Positions 11,899 to 22,810 of a stretch of 64,000 nt of DNA are shown here, piece by piece (positions within the stretch are counted from its first letter, which is position 1; each line of letters opens with the position of its first letter). The notes under the pieces are model-generated. The model made no database searches. It was not told the origin of the DNA and saw only the letters and a list, made by a program, of their open reading frames with translations. The translations under genes and the position numbers were made by a program. Source of the DNA: Paramecium tetraurelia (lineage: Eukaryota; Ciliophora; Oligohymenophorea; Peniculida; Parameciidae); NCBI RefSeq assembly GCF_000165425.1, contig NW_001799009.1, positions 3,005-67,004 on the forward strand. Reading direction: 5' to 3'.

Positions 11899-14462
11899 AT
11901 GTAATAAAGGGCTCGTTCGTTAATTGCTAGATAATATTACAAAAATAAATATGGTCCATAATTGATAGAGGATGACAATGTTTTGGATGTTCAGATAGGA
12001 GATGATAATACGTAATTTGAATATTTACTATACAACTAGATTACAAGCTAGATAAGGGTTGGTAATCACAATAAATTCAGACGATGATGAACCTAAACAT
12101 AAACATTCCATCTCCAACTTTTCAGAGACTGTTGTTAAAAAATAGGAATGTGCATTGTAAAAATTTGAAGATCGAAACAGTACTTCACAATTGCAACTCA
12201 CTTTACAATAACAATTATAAACCTAAACTGACATCTTCAAATAGCAATAAAATTATGGTACCAGTTCCCTTGACAGTATGTCACAATTGTAAAAATCACT
12301 TTCATAGATTAAAATCTAATAACCTCAACCACCTTCAAATGTGAGTAATTTAAAATAACCTCAATAAGTTAAATAACAATAATAGGTTAGACAGCCTATT
12401 ACTAAAGGCATTGGAGATTAGAATCAAAAAAATAATGAGAAGTAAAAGCAAAGAGTCATATCAATTCCTGATCAGATTTAAACTAAAATGAATATAGAAT
12501 CTGATGAAGAGGAAGTACAGATGAATAAGATACCCAGAAAACAAGTTAGGCCAAATGATGATGAGACTCTGCCCTAAATTCATTTCAAAAAGAAACCAGA
12601 CTTTTTTACATAATTGAAATAGAAGGTATTAGTCCTATTTATAATTTGACAGATCACACAACCGTTAAATGAAAATACAGCTTTGTAGATCTAATATAAA
12701 TATAAGCAAAGAGATGAACAATCTCCAGAAAATGAAAAACCTCAAAATGTTGCACCTGTCTCTTATTAAGATTTTATTGCCATGAAGAATAGAGAGATCA
12801 ATGCTGCAAAATAAAGAAAGCAAGATGAGGAATATCGAAAGTAGTTGTTACAATAAAAGAAACAAGAAAAAGTAGCACCTGATAAAATAAGAGAAGGGGA
12901 GACTTTGCAATAATATCAATAGAGAATGATAGAGTATTTGCACAAATAGAATAAATACAAGAATAAGAAGAAGTACAAGAGAGGCACTGATTTGGATAAT
13001 AAAAAAACAGCTGAAGAAAAACAAAAGATTAGCGAATTGATGAAGATGATTGATCCCAATTTTTAATAAGACGATATTGATGAAAAACCATTCAAGCCTG
13101 ATCTATTAAATTATGATGTCTTACTTAAGAATGGTTTAATCTTGAAATAAGCATTTGTAAAACCACCAGAACCTGACATCAATCCCATGCTCAATGTTTA
13201 CAAAAGAGGCAGATATGCAACTGAATTCATTTTTAGTGGTGGAATAGATATGGATGATGGTCCTTATGGATAATAATCAAAAAAGAAATCTAAGAAATTG
13301 CCATTCCCAAAACATAGATTAAGTTTATCTCCTTGGGAATACTATGGCGTGGGACCTGAGGAATATTTTGCTACCAGAAATCCTAATTTTGAATTCAAGT
13401 AGAAATACGTTCCTGTTAAGGATTATTATAATGAAATGCCAAGACCTAAGCAAAATCCTAAATACTTTAGTTATGATGTAGATTAATTATTGGCTAAACG
13501 GTACTAATCTATCCATCTAGAATATTAATATTAAACTTCTTTTATTGGTTATAAATAAAGACATTGGACACCTGCCTCTCATTTGAAAGCTGTTTGTCCT
13601 AATTTAGTATAAGAGTATGAGAAATACGAAAGAGATAGGTTGTTTTGTTATATTGTTTGTGCTAAGGTATCTAAATATTAACTCATTGAAACTGTTGGCA
13701 TCTTGACTTCAAAATACACCAAAAACAAAATAGAGAATTTGGTTATGACTTATTGGAAGGGTGATTCTAAAGGAGAGAAAAAAACTATATCGAATTTAGA
13801 GAGGCAGGTGCCGTAGGAGTAAATTCAACAAATAGATGAAATGGAGATGTTCCAAGAGGATGATGATGAAGAAAAGGATAAGAAGAAAAGAACAAGTAAA
13901 GAGCAAAGACATTTAGAAGATGAATGGGATCCCACAAAAGATGGAAGCAACAGAAAGAGGAAAAAGGAACAAATTAAGAAAAGAAAAGTTTTCAAGAATA
14001 GCAGAGGAATTAAAATTAAAACAATAAATTTAACCAGAAAAAAATTAGAAACCGAAAAAGAACGATGCAGAAGGAGATCAAATGGAAGAAGAAAATTAAG
14101 CAAAAGATGAAAATTAGCCATCTTAATCAAAAAAGGTATTAAAAAAGTAAAAGAGAACGAAGAAAAAGAAACAAGAATAATCTAAGTAAGTTGTAGAATA
14201 AGAAGCAAATCAATTTGAATAGTAATTCTAATAAGAATAACGAAATGACAATGAAGCAAGGTCAAAAGAAGATAGTGAGGAATAAGTATTTTAAGACAAT
14301 GAAGATTTAGTTTTCAAAGCCAAAATGATCGAATTCAATTAAAAGAGATTCAACTTCACTGGAACTGATGTTGATTTGTAAGAGAGCATGAAATTGGTTT
14401 TTCCAAACAATTAGCAATAAAAATTGGATTCAGAGAGATATAAATAATTTATATAGAAATGA
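11899..14462 (+). CDS. Hypothetical large charged protein (apparent frameshift)
   Basis: About 835 residues after removal of introns 12012-12039 (28 nt) and 12626-12652 (27 nt, CAG acceptor). The N-terminus is Gln-rich and disordered; a charged coiled coil follows (MKNREINAAKQRKQDEEYRK). A compact conserved-looking core contains KRGRYATEFIFSGGIDMDD, LSLSPWEYYGVGPEEYFATR and RDRLFCYIVCAKVSKYQL. The tail is Lys/Gln-rich. I do not recognise the family; the core is too ordered to be a mere linker. Around 13975-13995 the frame must shift by one base (an extra A in AAAAGAAAAG) to reach the downstream frame (SRIAEELKLKQQIQPEKNQ) that ends at TGA 14460-14462. Without the shift the protein would stop at 14108. 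A nuclear role is only a guess from its charge. Confidence 0.7.
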
Positions 14463-14491
14463 ATTATCTAATTATCAAATTCAATTTAAAA

Positions 14492-16044
14492 TCATATATG
14501 AATCAATTTCCTAGTCCTGTCTATTGGTTACAATGTTAATTTAGACCAAGCTTCACTTTGATCTGCATTTTCATCGATCAAAGTCAACAATTCTTCTCTT
14601 TTTAATAATTTACACTAAATCAAATTCTAATGATTTACATCTAAATTAACTATGCAATGCCACATCAATTTAGCATACTTATTTCTCATCTATGGATCTG
14701 CTTCCCTCCCCAAACTCTCAATTTTGATTGTAATTTTCTTTGCTTATTCTTCTTCCTATCCCTAACAATTAAACTAATTCTAACATATTCAGACAAACTT
14801 TTCTTCTTAATGGTTAATCTGGTATTTCATTTTTCTTTTAGGTTTTTTTCTAATTTACTACATCCTACTTAACTAGTTTAGGTTATTCATTAACAATCTT
14901 CTTTTCCTCTATTTTTGCCTCTTCATTTGAGACTTATTCCTTTTTCTGTTGATTAGGTGGATTGTTAATAGTATTATTGTTATTACTATTTTACACAGAG
15001 ACATTTTCAGGAATTTAAGTGTTGCATTCAACAGTCTATGCTTTTTATTCAGTTTTATCAATCTTTCTTTACCTTTTGGTTTATTCAGTGGATGATTTTT
15101 ATTGTGGCGCTTACTAAACTGGTGCTTTCTTTTCTATACATGAGATTGATTAAGTACCTCTACTCTGATTAGTGCAAACTTCTGATAGGCTTTAAATAAT
15201 AGTTGCAGAATTGAAAAACTGATTCAATAGAGAATTCTTTAATTTGCTAATTAAATCATGCAATCTTGTTATTTATTAATGAATATCCCTTTAAAAAAAG
15301 TGATCGGGATTTTATTCGCTTTGATGTTTCAATATTAAATAGACAGCATTAAGAATGGAACCTTTCCTTTCGGATAAGACTTCTGTGATAGTACTATTTT
15401 GAGTCACTTGTGCTTCGATAGTATCGAGGATTGGTGTCAATTTCTATTTGATTTAATCGTAATTCAATTGAGCTGCTATCAATAGTAATAATAAATCTTA
15501 GAATTCTCGGTCTAGATATTGTTTTTTCTATTGCATCTAAGGAGTTTCTTACAATGGAGATTTTTAGGTATTCTCATTAAAATTATACATACATCTTTGT
15601 TAGGAGTCTCCGGTTTTTTGGGTTATTTTCGCAAATTTCGTTTATTCATGGTGCCTTTCTTTTTGTCCTCTTATTCAACGTGCTTTATTTTTTTTTCTAA
15701 TGATGAAAGAACTATACTTTAGAGTTTTTAAGCGGTTTAAATTGCTTCCTTCAATTTTTTATTCTTCTTCACTTTTTCATTGAATTCTTCAAATTTTTCT
15801 TAAAAATCATACAGATTATCACTCATCAATATGGAGCTATATATATTGTGAATGTACCCTTACTGTGAATCATCACCAATGAAATTAATGGCATACTAAT
15901 TTCCATCGAATACTTGGGTAATCTTAATAAGATAAATAAATATTACAATTCCAGGCCACCATGGATCTAAATATATTTATTATAATATTTACGTCCTTTT
16001 GTTCTAGCCCAGACTATTTGTTTCTTCTTGAGACTTGACTTCAT
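14492..16044 (-). CDS. PWWP-domain protein
   Basis: The N-terminus reads MKSSLKKKQIVWARTKG, then, after a 26-nt intron (GTAAAT...TTTAG), HPWWPGI: the VWA-K-x(2)-PWWPG signature of a PWWP domain, followed by YAINFIGDDSQQGYI as the aromatic-cage strands. PWWP domains read methylated histone H3 lysine 36 and DNA, so a chromatin role is expected. The middle is Lys/Ser-rich. The C-terminal ~110 residues (EYVRISLIVRDRKKNK, then after a 26-nt intron MRNKYAKLMWHCIVNLD and LLKREELLTLIDENADQSEAW) form a helical region reminiscent of TFIIS N-domain or LEDGF-type interaction modules, by inference only. Start ATG 16044 and TGA 14492-14494. It lies tail to tail with the upstream gene at 29 bp. Confidence 0.8.
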
Positions 16045-16095
16045 ATTATTAATAAAATATTAAAATATATATATATTTATTGTTATTATTATCAA

Positions 16096-17429
16096 TCAAT
16101 GCAACAGTCCATGTTTCAATTCCTTTTGATTCATTCTAAACTGCATGCCTCCAACATTCAAATTGATTTTACAACGTCCATTGACGCTAATCGCTGGGTA
16201 CAATTCCAGATTCTCTCCCATACTCAAAACCAAGGCCTTCCTGGTCTCCTCAATCTCCTTATTCTTATTATTCAAGTCTATAAAATAATTAATTCAATGT
16301 GATCACCAATATCAATTTCACTATCTGCATCCTCCTTCTTTTTCTCCTTCTCCATGTCCTCCTAACTCTTGCCCTCACTTGGTGGTGGAGGATTCAAGAA
16401 TTTCCCATTGTCAACTCAACCACACTCTCCCATCCTTCTATCTAATACCAATTCCTATTGTTTCCCCATAGACAGCTTGAAACTTATGATGTTGATGTAA
16501 ATTGTTCCCCTAAAACACTTGGCCTGTCAATGAATGGAATCCTACACTGGTCTAGGTACGACCCAAAGAAAACTGCTTCTGATACTCCTTAGATGAACAA
16601 AACCCTATTATGATGTCACAGTTTCTTGGATTGTCTTCTATCTCAATCTCAAAATAGGATGTGGCGTCTCTTGCCATTGGCTTGTCTGCTCTTATGGTTA
16701 ATGTTTCCCCAGGCTTGCACAGGAAGGTCAACTCGATGTACTATCCGTAATAATCTGAAGTTCGCTGCTTCTTATATACTTTCTTTTTGCTGTTACTTCA
16801 CGAGATCATCATTGGGTTCCTCCTTATTCTCATACAGTTTCCAGAATCGAAATTTGTTTCGTTGAGCAAACCCAATCCTCTCCCTCGGAATTCCACTCTC
16901 TGGTCTCTAAGAATATTCCTAATACACCCTATATTATCGATATTTTAAGTAGCCAAAAACCAGGCCAGCTATCCCTACCAAACTGCCTACTATTATTCCA
17001 GTGATCAACAACCAATGAGATCCAGATGATGCAGAATTTTCAGCCTCCAAATGGGTTATGTGATTTAAAAATTTATTTTACATAAAATATATATAATTGT
17101 AATTAATAATAATTTAAACTATAATTATTGATCCTAACCACCATTTTATTTAATCTGATCTTAAGGCTATCAAATATGCAAGATTAGCAATTCGCTAATC
17201 TACTAACCTAAAACACCAAGATGATGATGATGATTGACATTATTTCCAGTAAATGCCCTAACAAAACACAGTTCATTTAGTCAAGCAATACATTCGTATA
17301 AGCATTCACTACCTATTCCATATTATATTTAAAAGTCTTTTAGGGTAAATTCTTACTAATCGAAAGATTCTTCTCAATCGTGGAAATGGTATGTTCAACA
17401 ACTCTTTTTTGAATATCAAATGATATCAT
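16096..17429 (-). CDS. Membrane-anchored SPRY-domain protein
   Basis: Exon 1 (MISFDIQKRVVEHTIS...) joins across a 34-nt intron (17258-17291) to GIYWKQCQSSSSSWCFRL. A hydrophobic patch follows, then a clear single transmembrane helix (HWLLITGIIVGSLVGIAGLV) and a SPRY/B30.2 fold: SYFEIEIEDNPRNCDIIIGF, SLGRTQTSVGFHSLTGQVF, YGETIGIGIRQKDGRVWL, DNGKFLNPP, and a final YPAISVNGRCKINLN. Further introns: a 25-nt one (CAG acceptor) before NYYGQYIELTF and a 29-nt one before DLNNKNKEIEETRK. After VWLS the frame needs removal of one base (about 16415) to reach DNGKFLNPP. SPRY domains are protein-binding modules. Pieces of this gene recur at both ends of the second arm of the inverted duplication (41036-41117 and 46247-46330). 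Confidence 0.8.
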
Positions 17430-17626
17430 ATAGTTGGTAACCGAAAGTGTAAATAATTTGACGTAAAAAATATAGGTATTTTATAAGAGAAAAGAAAATT
17501 ATTTTTTATGGCAAAAATGAGATCAATATAATATATAAAATCCAGTTCAATTTATGACTATTACAAAAATCATGATTCCTAATTATTTAAAAATAAATAA
17601 ATTAATTATATAAATACATCGAGATT

Positions 17627-17836
17627 ATGTAGTTCAAATCAGACTCATTTGATAGTGAATTAACGGAGTATCTCCAAATAGAACAGGAATTTGAAATTAA
17701 ATAGTTGTTTAAACAACTGAAAGTTTAAAATTAATAGTTGCCGAATAAAAAGTCTAAAAAAATTAAGAAGTTGAAACTAAACATTCAAACGAATTCAATT
17801 ATGTAAAGAAGAAATGTAAACGTACAATAAATTTGA
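17627..17836 (+). CDS. Small conserved 69-aa protein, copy A
   Basis: Frame MQFKSDSFDSELTEYLQIEQ... to QRRNVNVQQI then TGA: 69 residues, acidic at the start, lysine-rich in the middle (NKKSKKIKKLKLN), no membrane segment. A second copy (45847-46056, minus strand) has the same length with four base differences, three of them synonymous in the ciliate code (Leu, Leu, Gln) and one Lys to Arg. The flanks also match closely, but they contain indels whereas the frame does not. The family is unknown. The amphipathic, charged composition suggests a small cytosolic or DNA/RNA-associated peptide, by inference only. Confidence 0.55.
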
Positions 17837-19340
17837 TATAATTTGTATATAAACTTCTCTATTCTATTTATTAGTGATATCAGTATGATTTTATTATTCC
17901 TCTCCCCCTCTTAATTGTTACTTGATTTCCTTATCATTACTAATAGATAAGCAAAATTATTTGTTTCTATTGAAAGCTGAATAAATTTATCGATTGTTGT
18001 TCATTTAAATTAACTCAATCATTATATATATATTATGATTCCTGATTAGATGAATTAGTGATTCAAAATATATATATCTTAGTGGAATTTATAGTTATAA
18101 CTAGACAGCTTGCTTCTACATTTTGAAATATTGTTGTATATTTAATTCAATTACAGTTTTATTTTAGACATAATTCGTATAATCCAACAATATAATATAA
18201 ACGCATTTTAAAAAGTCTATTTATAATATAAACTTCATATATTTCTCTTTTTTATTTCATAACAACTAATAATAAGCTAGAAATGTAAAGTAAAATGTTC
18301 TAAATATCTAATGAAGAATAGGAAATACTCCTATTTCTTGATTTTAAAAATGAATAATTAAATGAGAAATAATTTTACTGGACAATTTATTTTTTTTGTT
18401 GTTATTCACTTCAATTCTTATTTTTATGTTCCCTTATTGTAACTATGAAGCCTTTTATAAGAGAATAACTCTTTCTCTTAATAAGATTTGTACATTATCT
18501 ATATGTACTTGAGAGCACTATTTTATTTATTTAGAAATCAATATATTTTAATTTACAGTATTATGTTTAATATAAAATATTTGAGTATAAAGATTTTGGC
18601 AAGTTATAGTATATGAAATCAAAAGCAAATGATAATTATTATATTTAAAAAGAATTTAAATGAATAAGAAATAAATTTGTAAAGAAAAACAAGTCAATTT
18701 TGGAATTAAATGAGGAATACTAATTGTAGATCGAACTTTATTTAATAATATATTTTTAAAGAAATAATATATGTTCAAAAAAAAGCAGTAAGCAAATTTA
18801 ATTAGAAAAATACTTGTTAAGTTGTGCCAAATAAAAGGATATAATCGAATTGACTTCTCAATTTGATCTCTAATAAGAAAAAGAAAACTTGTTATAGGGA
18901 AATCTTATGTAGATATATGAAATGAGAGTAATTTGCAAATTTACGAACTACAGAGTTTATATGTATATTAAAATGATTACATTTTATATAAACAGAAATA
19001 CTTAGCAGAAAGGAAAACTACTTCATAAATGAATAGCTCATTAGATAAGTTATTATCAAATCTTAATTCCACTTTTAATGAGTAATATTCTTGTTAGAAA
19101 TAATTATTTACCATTTATATTAAATGTCTCACAAGAAATCAAAATAATTCCATTATATTCTAATAAAGTTGAAGGCTATTTTTAAATATTAACACTCCAC
19201 TCTCTCTATTTAATAGATGGCTCTTCAATAAATTACCTAACTCAATTTATTGATATAGAAAAACATTAAAAATGAATTTAATTAGGTATTATTGTATATC
19301 AATATTATAAATGTATATAATGAATGGAAAAACCTTCAAC
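17837..19340. other. Intergenic spacer of arm A
   Basis: About 1.5 kb between the small gene and the OSCA-like gene. It is alignable with arm B (nearly identical to about 18.56 kb, then diverged), but the differences include indels that are not multiples of three, so it behaves as noncoding. Long TGA-free frames on the minus strand are not preserved between the copies. Confidence 0.5.
18143..18170. other. 28-nt TA-flanked insertion in arm A (IES-like)
   Basis: Arm A has an insertion between GTATATT and TAATTCG that arm B lacks (B reads GTATATTAATTCG). It starts TAATTCAATTACAG and ends TTTTAGACA before a second TA, so it is 28 nt bounded by TA, plus one extra T nearby. Short internal eliminated sequences of Paramecium are TA-bounded and peak near this size, but its ends match the TAYAGYNR consensus only partly. 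An ordinary indel is the alternative. Confidence 0.35.
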
Positions 19341-21605
19341 TCAGATTGTTTCTACTTGCAAAGGCTAAATTCTGGCAGTTGAAACGGATTTCTAATTAAT
19401 CTAATTTTACCATACTTATTAAAATTCCTTTTCAAGTTCTCTCAACAATTTCACCTTGAGAGCATCGTAAAATTTTGCTTACCTTGAAAATTTATGCAAG
19501 TGCAATCCCTCAATTAATTATTATTCGTCTACTTCCTAATCTTCGTTAAGCCAAAGCGTTTCATCTATGAGTGGATTATATTTTGAGTATGAGCTGTTAT
19601 GCTCAAGGCTCCTCATTAAGGTTCCATTCGTTGAATCTTATTTTGCCTCCTTTTTAAAAAACCAACTTGTCAATAAAAATAATGCTATCAACAGAAACGA
19701 AAGAAAAATTGAAGTATATAATTAGTATCGAGTATAAATAGAAACTTTCAATACAGCATGAATAATTTGACTTGAACATATTTAAAGCATAATAGAAAAA
19801 TATATATAAAGTTTAAACATGCGAAATTCTAATTTTAAATCTTTTCTAACTCCATAATTTATAAGCTAATACTTATCGATCCAGTAGATAATCATTAATT
19901 CTATGAGAGTAATAGGATAACATATGGGAAATATATACCCATAATAGAAGCATAAATGAATTAAAATATTTGTCTAAGTGTTTTTTACATTGAAATTCAT
20001 TTTTTTTTAAACTTTTTAGTTAGCTTAAAATTATGTTAAATTTGAATTTGTATTTAAATATTTGTAATATGTAATTTGGATTAATTGCCAAGCATATTTA
20101 TAGTCTATTATACTCAATATAATAGGAATGAGAGCATTATTCAATATTGTGCTAATAACATCCTCGCTAAATCCACCAGCACACCAAATTGGTGATTTTC
20201 TTTCTTTTACATCCTGCTAATTAATACTATTGATAGGAGCAATTATATAATAAGTCAAATTTAGAGTTAATTAAAGAAATTCTGATAAAATTAAAAGAAG
20301 GTTATTATAAAAAATTTCTTACATCTCTTTGTGAAAACTTAAATGAAAGTGAAACATAATTTTTATGGTAATAAAAGAAATAGCTGCCACAGATAAGCTA
20401 ATTAGTGAATTAATATTTGATTGATATCCACTTTTTCCTGAATTTGCTTAAATATATTCATTTTTTGTTTATATAATTTTTAAAAATGGAATCCATAATG
20501 CGCTGGCTATTAAAAATTTGAGAAAAGCCTTTTTCAGATTTATTTATCGGAATTATTTTTTTGTTTTCCAATTAACATCTGAAGGCCTTGGACATTCAGT
20601 TATTGAACAATTTCTCCTGATTTTGTTTTTAAATTTAATGGCCTAATTCTTAAATTAATGACAAGAGGATTTTTACTTCATTAGAGAGAGTTAGAAAAAC
20701 TCTACCAGTAAATTGCAAAAATAATTCTCGATTTTGCAGAACAAAAATCTAATCAACAGTTGTTCTTAGAACATCTTTCAAAGAGCTAAAATAATAAATT
20801 GAAAAATCAACATATCACTATTTTAAGCAAGAATTTCCCTTATTTTAACTTTTAATTAGTTTTCTAAATGCTCTTAATCATAAATTAAACAACAATCAAT
20901 AATGTTAAACTACACTCCTTCCCCTTCTAATTACTGGTTTACAAAATAATTCATTATTTGTTTTTTGCTAGATTCGCTTGGAAAAAATAAAATCTCCATA
21001 GAGCAGGATTTTATTGCTGATTCATCATCTATTTCGTGATCTAAATTATGATAATCATATTCAGAATATGATAGATATCGAATGAAGGCTAATTGGATAA
21101 AAATAGAGACCAAGTATAAACTGTCCAAAAGGTTATCCTGAAAACTTATCATAAGACTGCATATTACTAGTCAGAATCCATCCTATTTAAAATTGATAAA
21201 TAATTGTTAAGAGTTTTTTTACAGGTTTCATTGTTCATGCATGAATATCCTTTTTAGTTCTAGATCAAATTGTATATTCCAGCAACAATACTATTAATAG
21301 TCATTAAAATTACAAATTTATAGTTAGAAGGATAAATTAAATTTGTATCATCAAAAAGTATTTGTAGGCGGTACCATGTGCAATAAATATATCTATATCA
21401 GTTGAGAGGGGGTAATTTATAGTTTAAATGGGTTAATTGCAACAAGGACATCTTTTTGAATTTCTTAGAATTTCTTTATGAATAATTTAAGCTTTCTATT
21501 TGTAAATAATTTGTAATTTACTCGATGATTCTCTGCGAATTCGAAGTTTGGTGGTGATCTTAACAAATTTACTTACTCATTAAATTCTAATCCATTTGTA
21601 TCCAT
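19341..21605 (-). CDS. OSCA/CSC1/TMEM63-like membrane protein, copy A
   Basis: About 700 residues, multi-pass. The N-terminus MDTNGLEFNE leads to CPCC (Cys cluster), a first membrane segment (FILLTIN), a cytosolic region with an RRM-like strand (MEILFFPSESSKKQ), VLQNRELFLQFTG, and a conserved CPRPSD before the C-terminal helices (YGYIFPICYPITLIELMIIYWIDKY). This layout (TM, large cytosolic loop, TM cluster) and the Y-x(4)-P-I-x(2)-P core match the protist CSC1/OSCA-like channels, which in other eukaryotes are mechano- or osmo-gated cation channels. Introns of 22-34 nt occur at positions equivalent to those of copy B (for example 26 nt after NHR, 34 nt before EAIKFKN). The C-terminus (KVKLLRELEKEF...VETI) is intact here but frameshifted in copy B. 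Confidence 0.6.
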
Positions 21606-22156
21606 TTTTATAATTAAATATTTTAAGTAAATAAAAAGTAGAGAAATAAATATATTCTATTCTACTAAATGAAAAGTTTAAGAACATTAATTTAAGATTC
21701 AAGAAAATTGATCCAAACTTATAATGCATCACCTTATAAAGATTTTGGCTCAATATCATATAAAAGCTTGAAAAAAAAAAAGGAAATGATAATTTTACAA
21801 TTGTGATAAATCTTCATCATTTAATAAATAGTATAAATAATTAACATCTTGAATTATTGATATTTGGATTACATTTAGAAATGGCGCATCAATTTTGGAA
21901 GAATTTGAACTTATTTTAATTCTTGAAATCAAACTTAATTAAGATTTATAAGAAATTAGAGAGATTAATTATTTTGATTAAAATTCGATTTTTAGAAATA
22001 TAACATTTCGCTATAGAAGTAAGTTTGTTAATTCCTTGATCTACCCAATAAATTGATAAAAAGGCAATGGAGTTCCTAAATTGGTGATTTCAGGTGTCGG
22101 CAATCTGGTTTCTAGGAGTTGAGGAAAGCCTTAAAAAATTGAGTTAAGTTATAACT

Positions 22157-22810
22157 TCATTTTAGATAAAATTTAAATACTTAAAAAAGATCTCCTCCGA
22201 TATTCCCCCAAATTGTCTTATGATTTGTATATGATAGATTTCCAATTATATTTGCAAATCCAACCGTGTATAATGTCATAATTAATAGTAATAATAATAA
22301 TAATACAATATTTAATCTGGCATAATGGGATTGCAATTTCATCATTATTTTTATTGAAATTTAAAACTATTTATTTAAAATCTTTTATCCTTTTTTCAGA
22401 TCCTCTAATTATCCTTTCAAAACATTTAATTCTTTTTCATAATCTATCTTCTCCAATTTCTTTTTTATCTATAAAACCCGTTTTTTTTCTCTATTGTTCT
22501 CTCGAATTGTAGGATGGGAAAAATAGGCTTTTAGATTTTCTTTTGATTTTATTTTGAATCCATATTTATTGAGTTACCTCATTAGACTTTGGTAATTATT
22601 GTGTTTGAAGTTGGAAGTCAGCAATTGTTTCTTAAATTCTTCAACATTCCAAATAACAAACCTATGTTCATCCCATCCTATAATCTAATAATTTTTAGGA
22701 TTCTAATTTATACATGTAAATCATACATCAAGTATTTCATATAAATGCTTCAAAAATTTTTATCTTTGCTTCTCTCCATTAGTTTCGAATCCCTTCTGAA
22801 GTTCCTTCAT
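22157..22810 (-). CDS. HSF-like DNA-binding protein with C-terminal hydrophobic segment
   Basis: 209 residues after a 24-nt intron (GTATGA...ATTAG). The winged-helix HSF DNA-binding domain is plain: FLKHLYEIL, RFVIWNVEEFKKQLL, NFKHNNYQSLMRQLNKYGFK and AYFSHPTIRENN, equivalent to the family's F-x-KLY, FKHxNxxSFVRQLNxYGF and FxHPxF motifs. A coiled coil follows (VLQIKKKLEKIDYEKELNVL), the HSF trimerisation region. Unusually, the frame then enters a strongly hydrophobic run (NIVLLLLLLLIMTLYTVGF) and a short tail ending GGDLFQVFKFYLK. Most of the run is encoded by a TTA repeat that in arm B is a perfect 29-nt intron. The protein may therefore be membrane-tethered, or the run may still be spliced in some way not visible here. 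A complete second HSF is at 52367-53084. Confidence 0.75.

Larger units (their letters stand above)
17345..22503 (-). repeat. Arm A of inverted segmental duplication
   Basis: Pairs in inverted orientation with arm B (about 41118-46330). Matching parts in order: SPRY exon 1, a nearly identical block with the 69-aa gene and its flank (17.58-18.56 kb against 45.18-46.11 kb), a diverged spacer, the OSCA-like gene (clearly diverged, same exon structure), and a nearly identical block covering the HSF gene C-terminus (21.96-22.29 kb against 41.33-41.64 kb). Identity is therefore a mosaic: high at the two outer blocks, lower in the middle. Arm A's genes are mostly intact. Confidence 0.85.

Noticed and set aside
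13825-14130. Hydrophobic open frame on the minus strand
   Set aside because: Antisense of a Lys/Glu-rich coding region; the leucine-rich composition is an artefact of reading AAG/GAA codons backwards.
16400-16430. Euplotes-type programmed +1 frameshift at a TGA
   Set aside because: One site does have TGA at the shift, but the other frameshifts have no stop codon at the slip and go in both directions, so a programmed mechanism does not fit.
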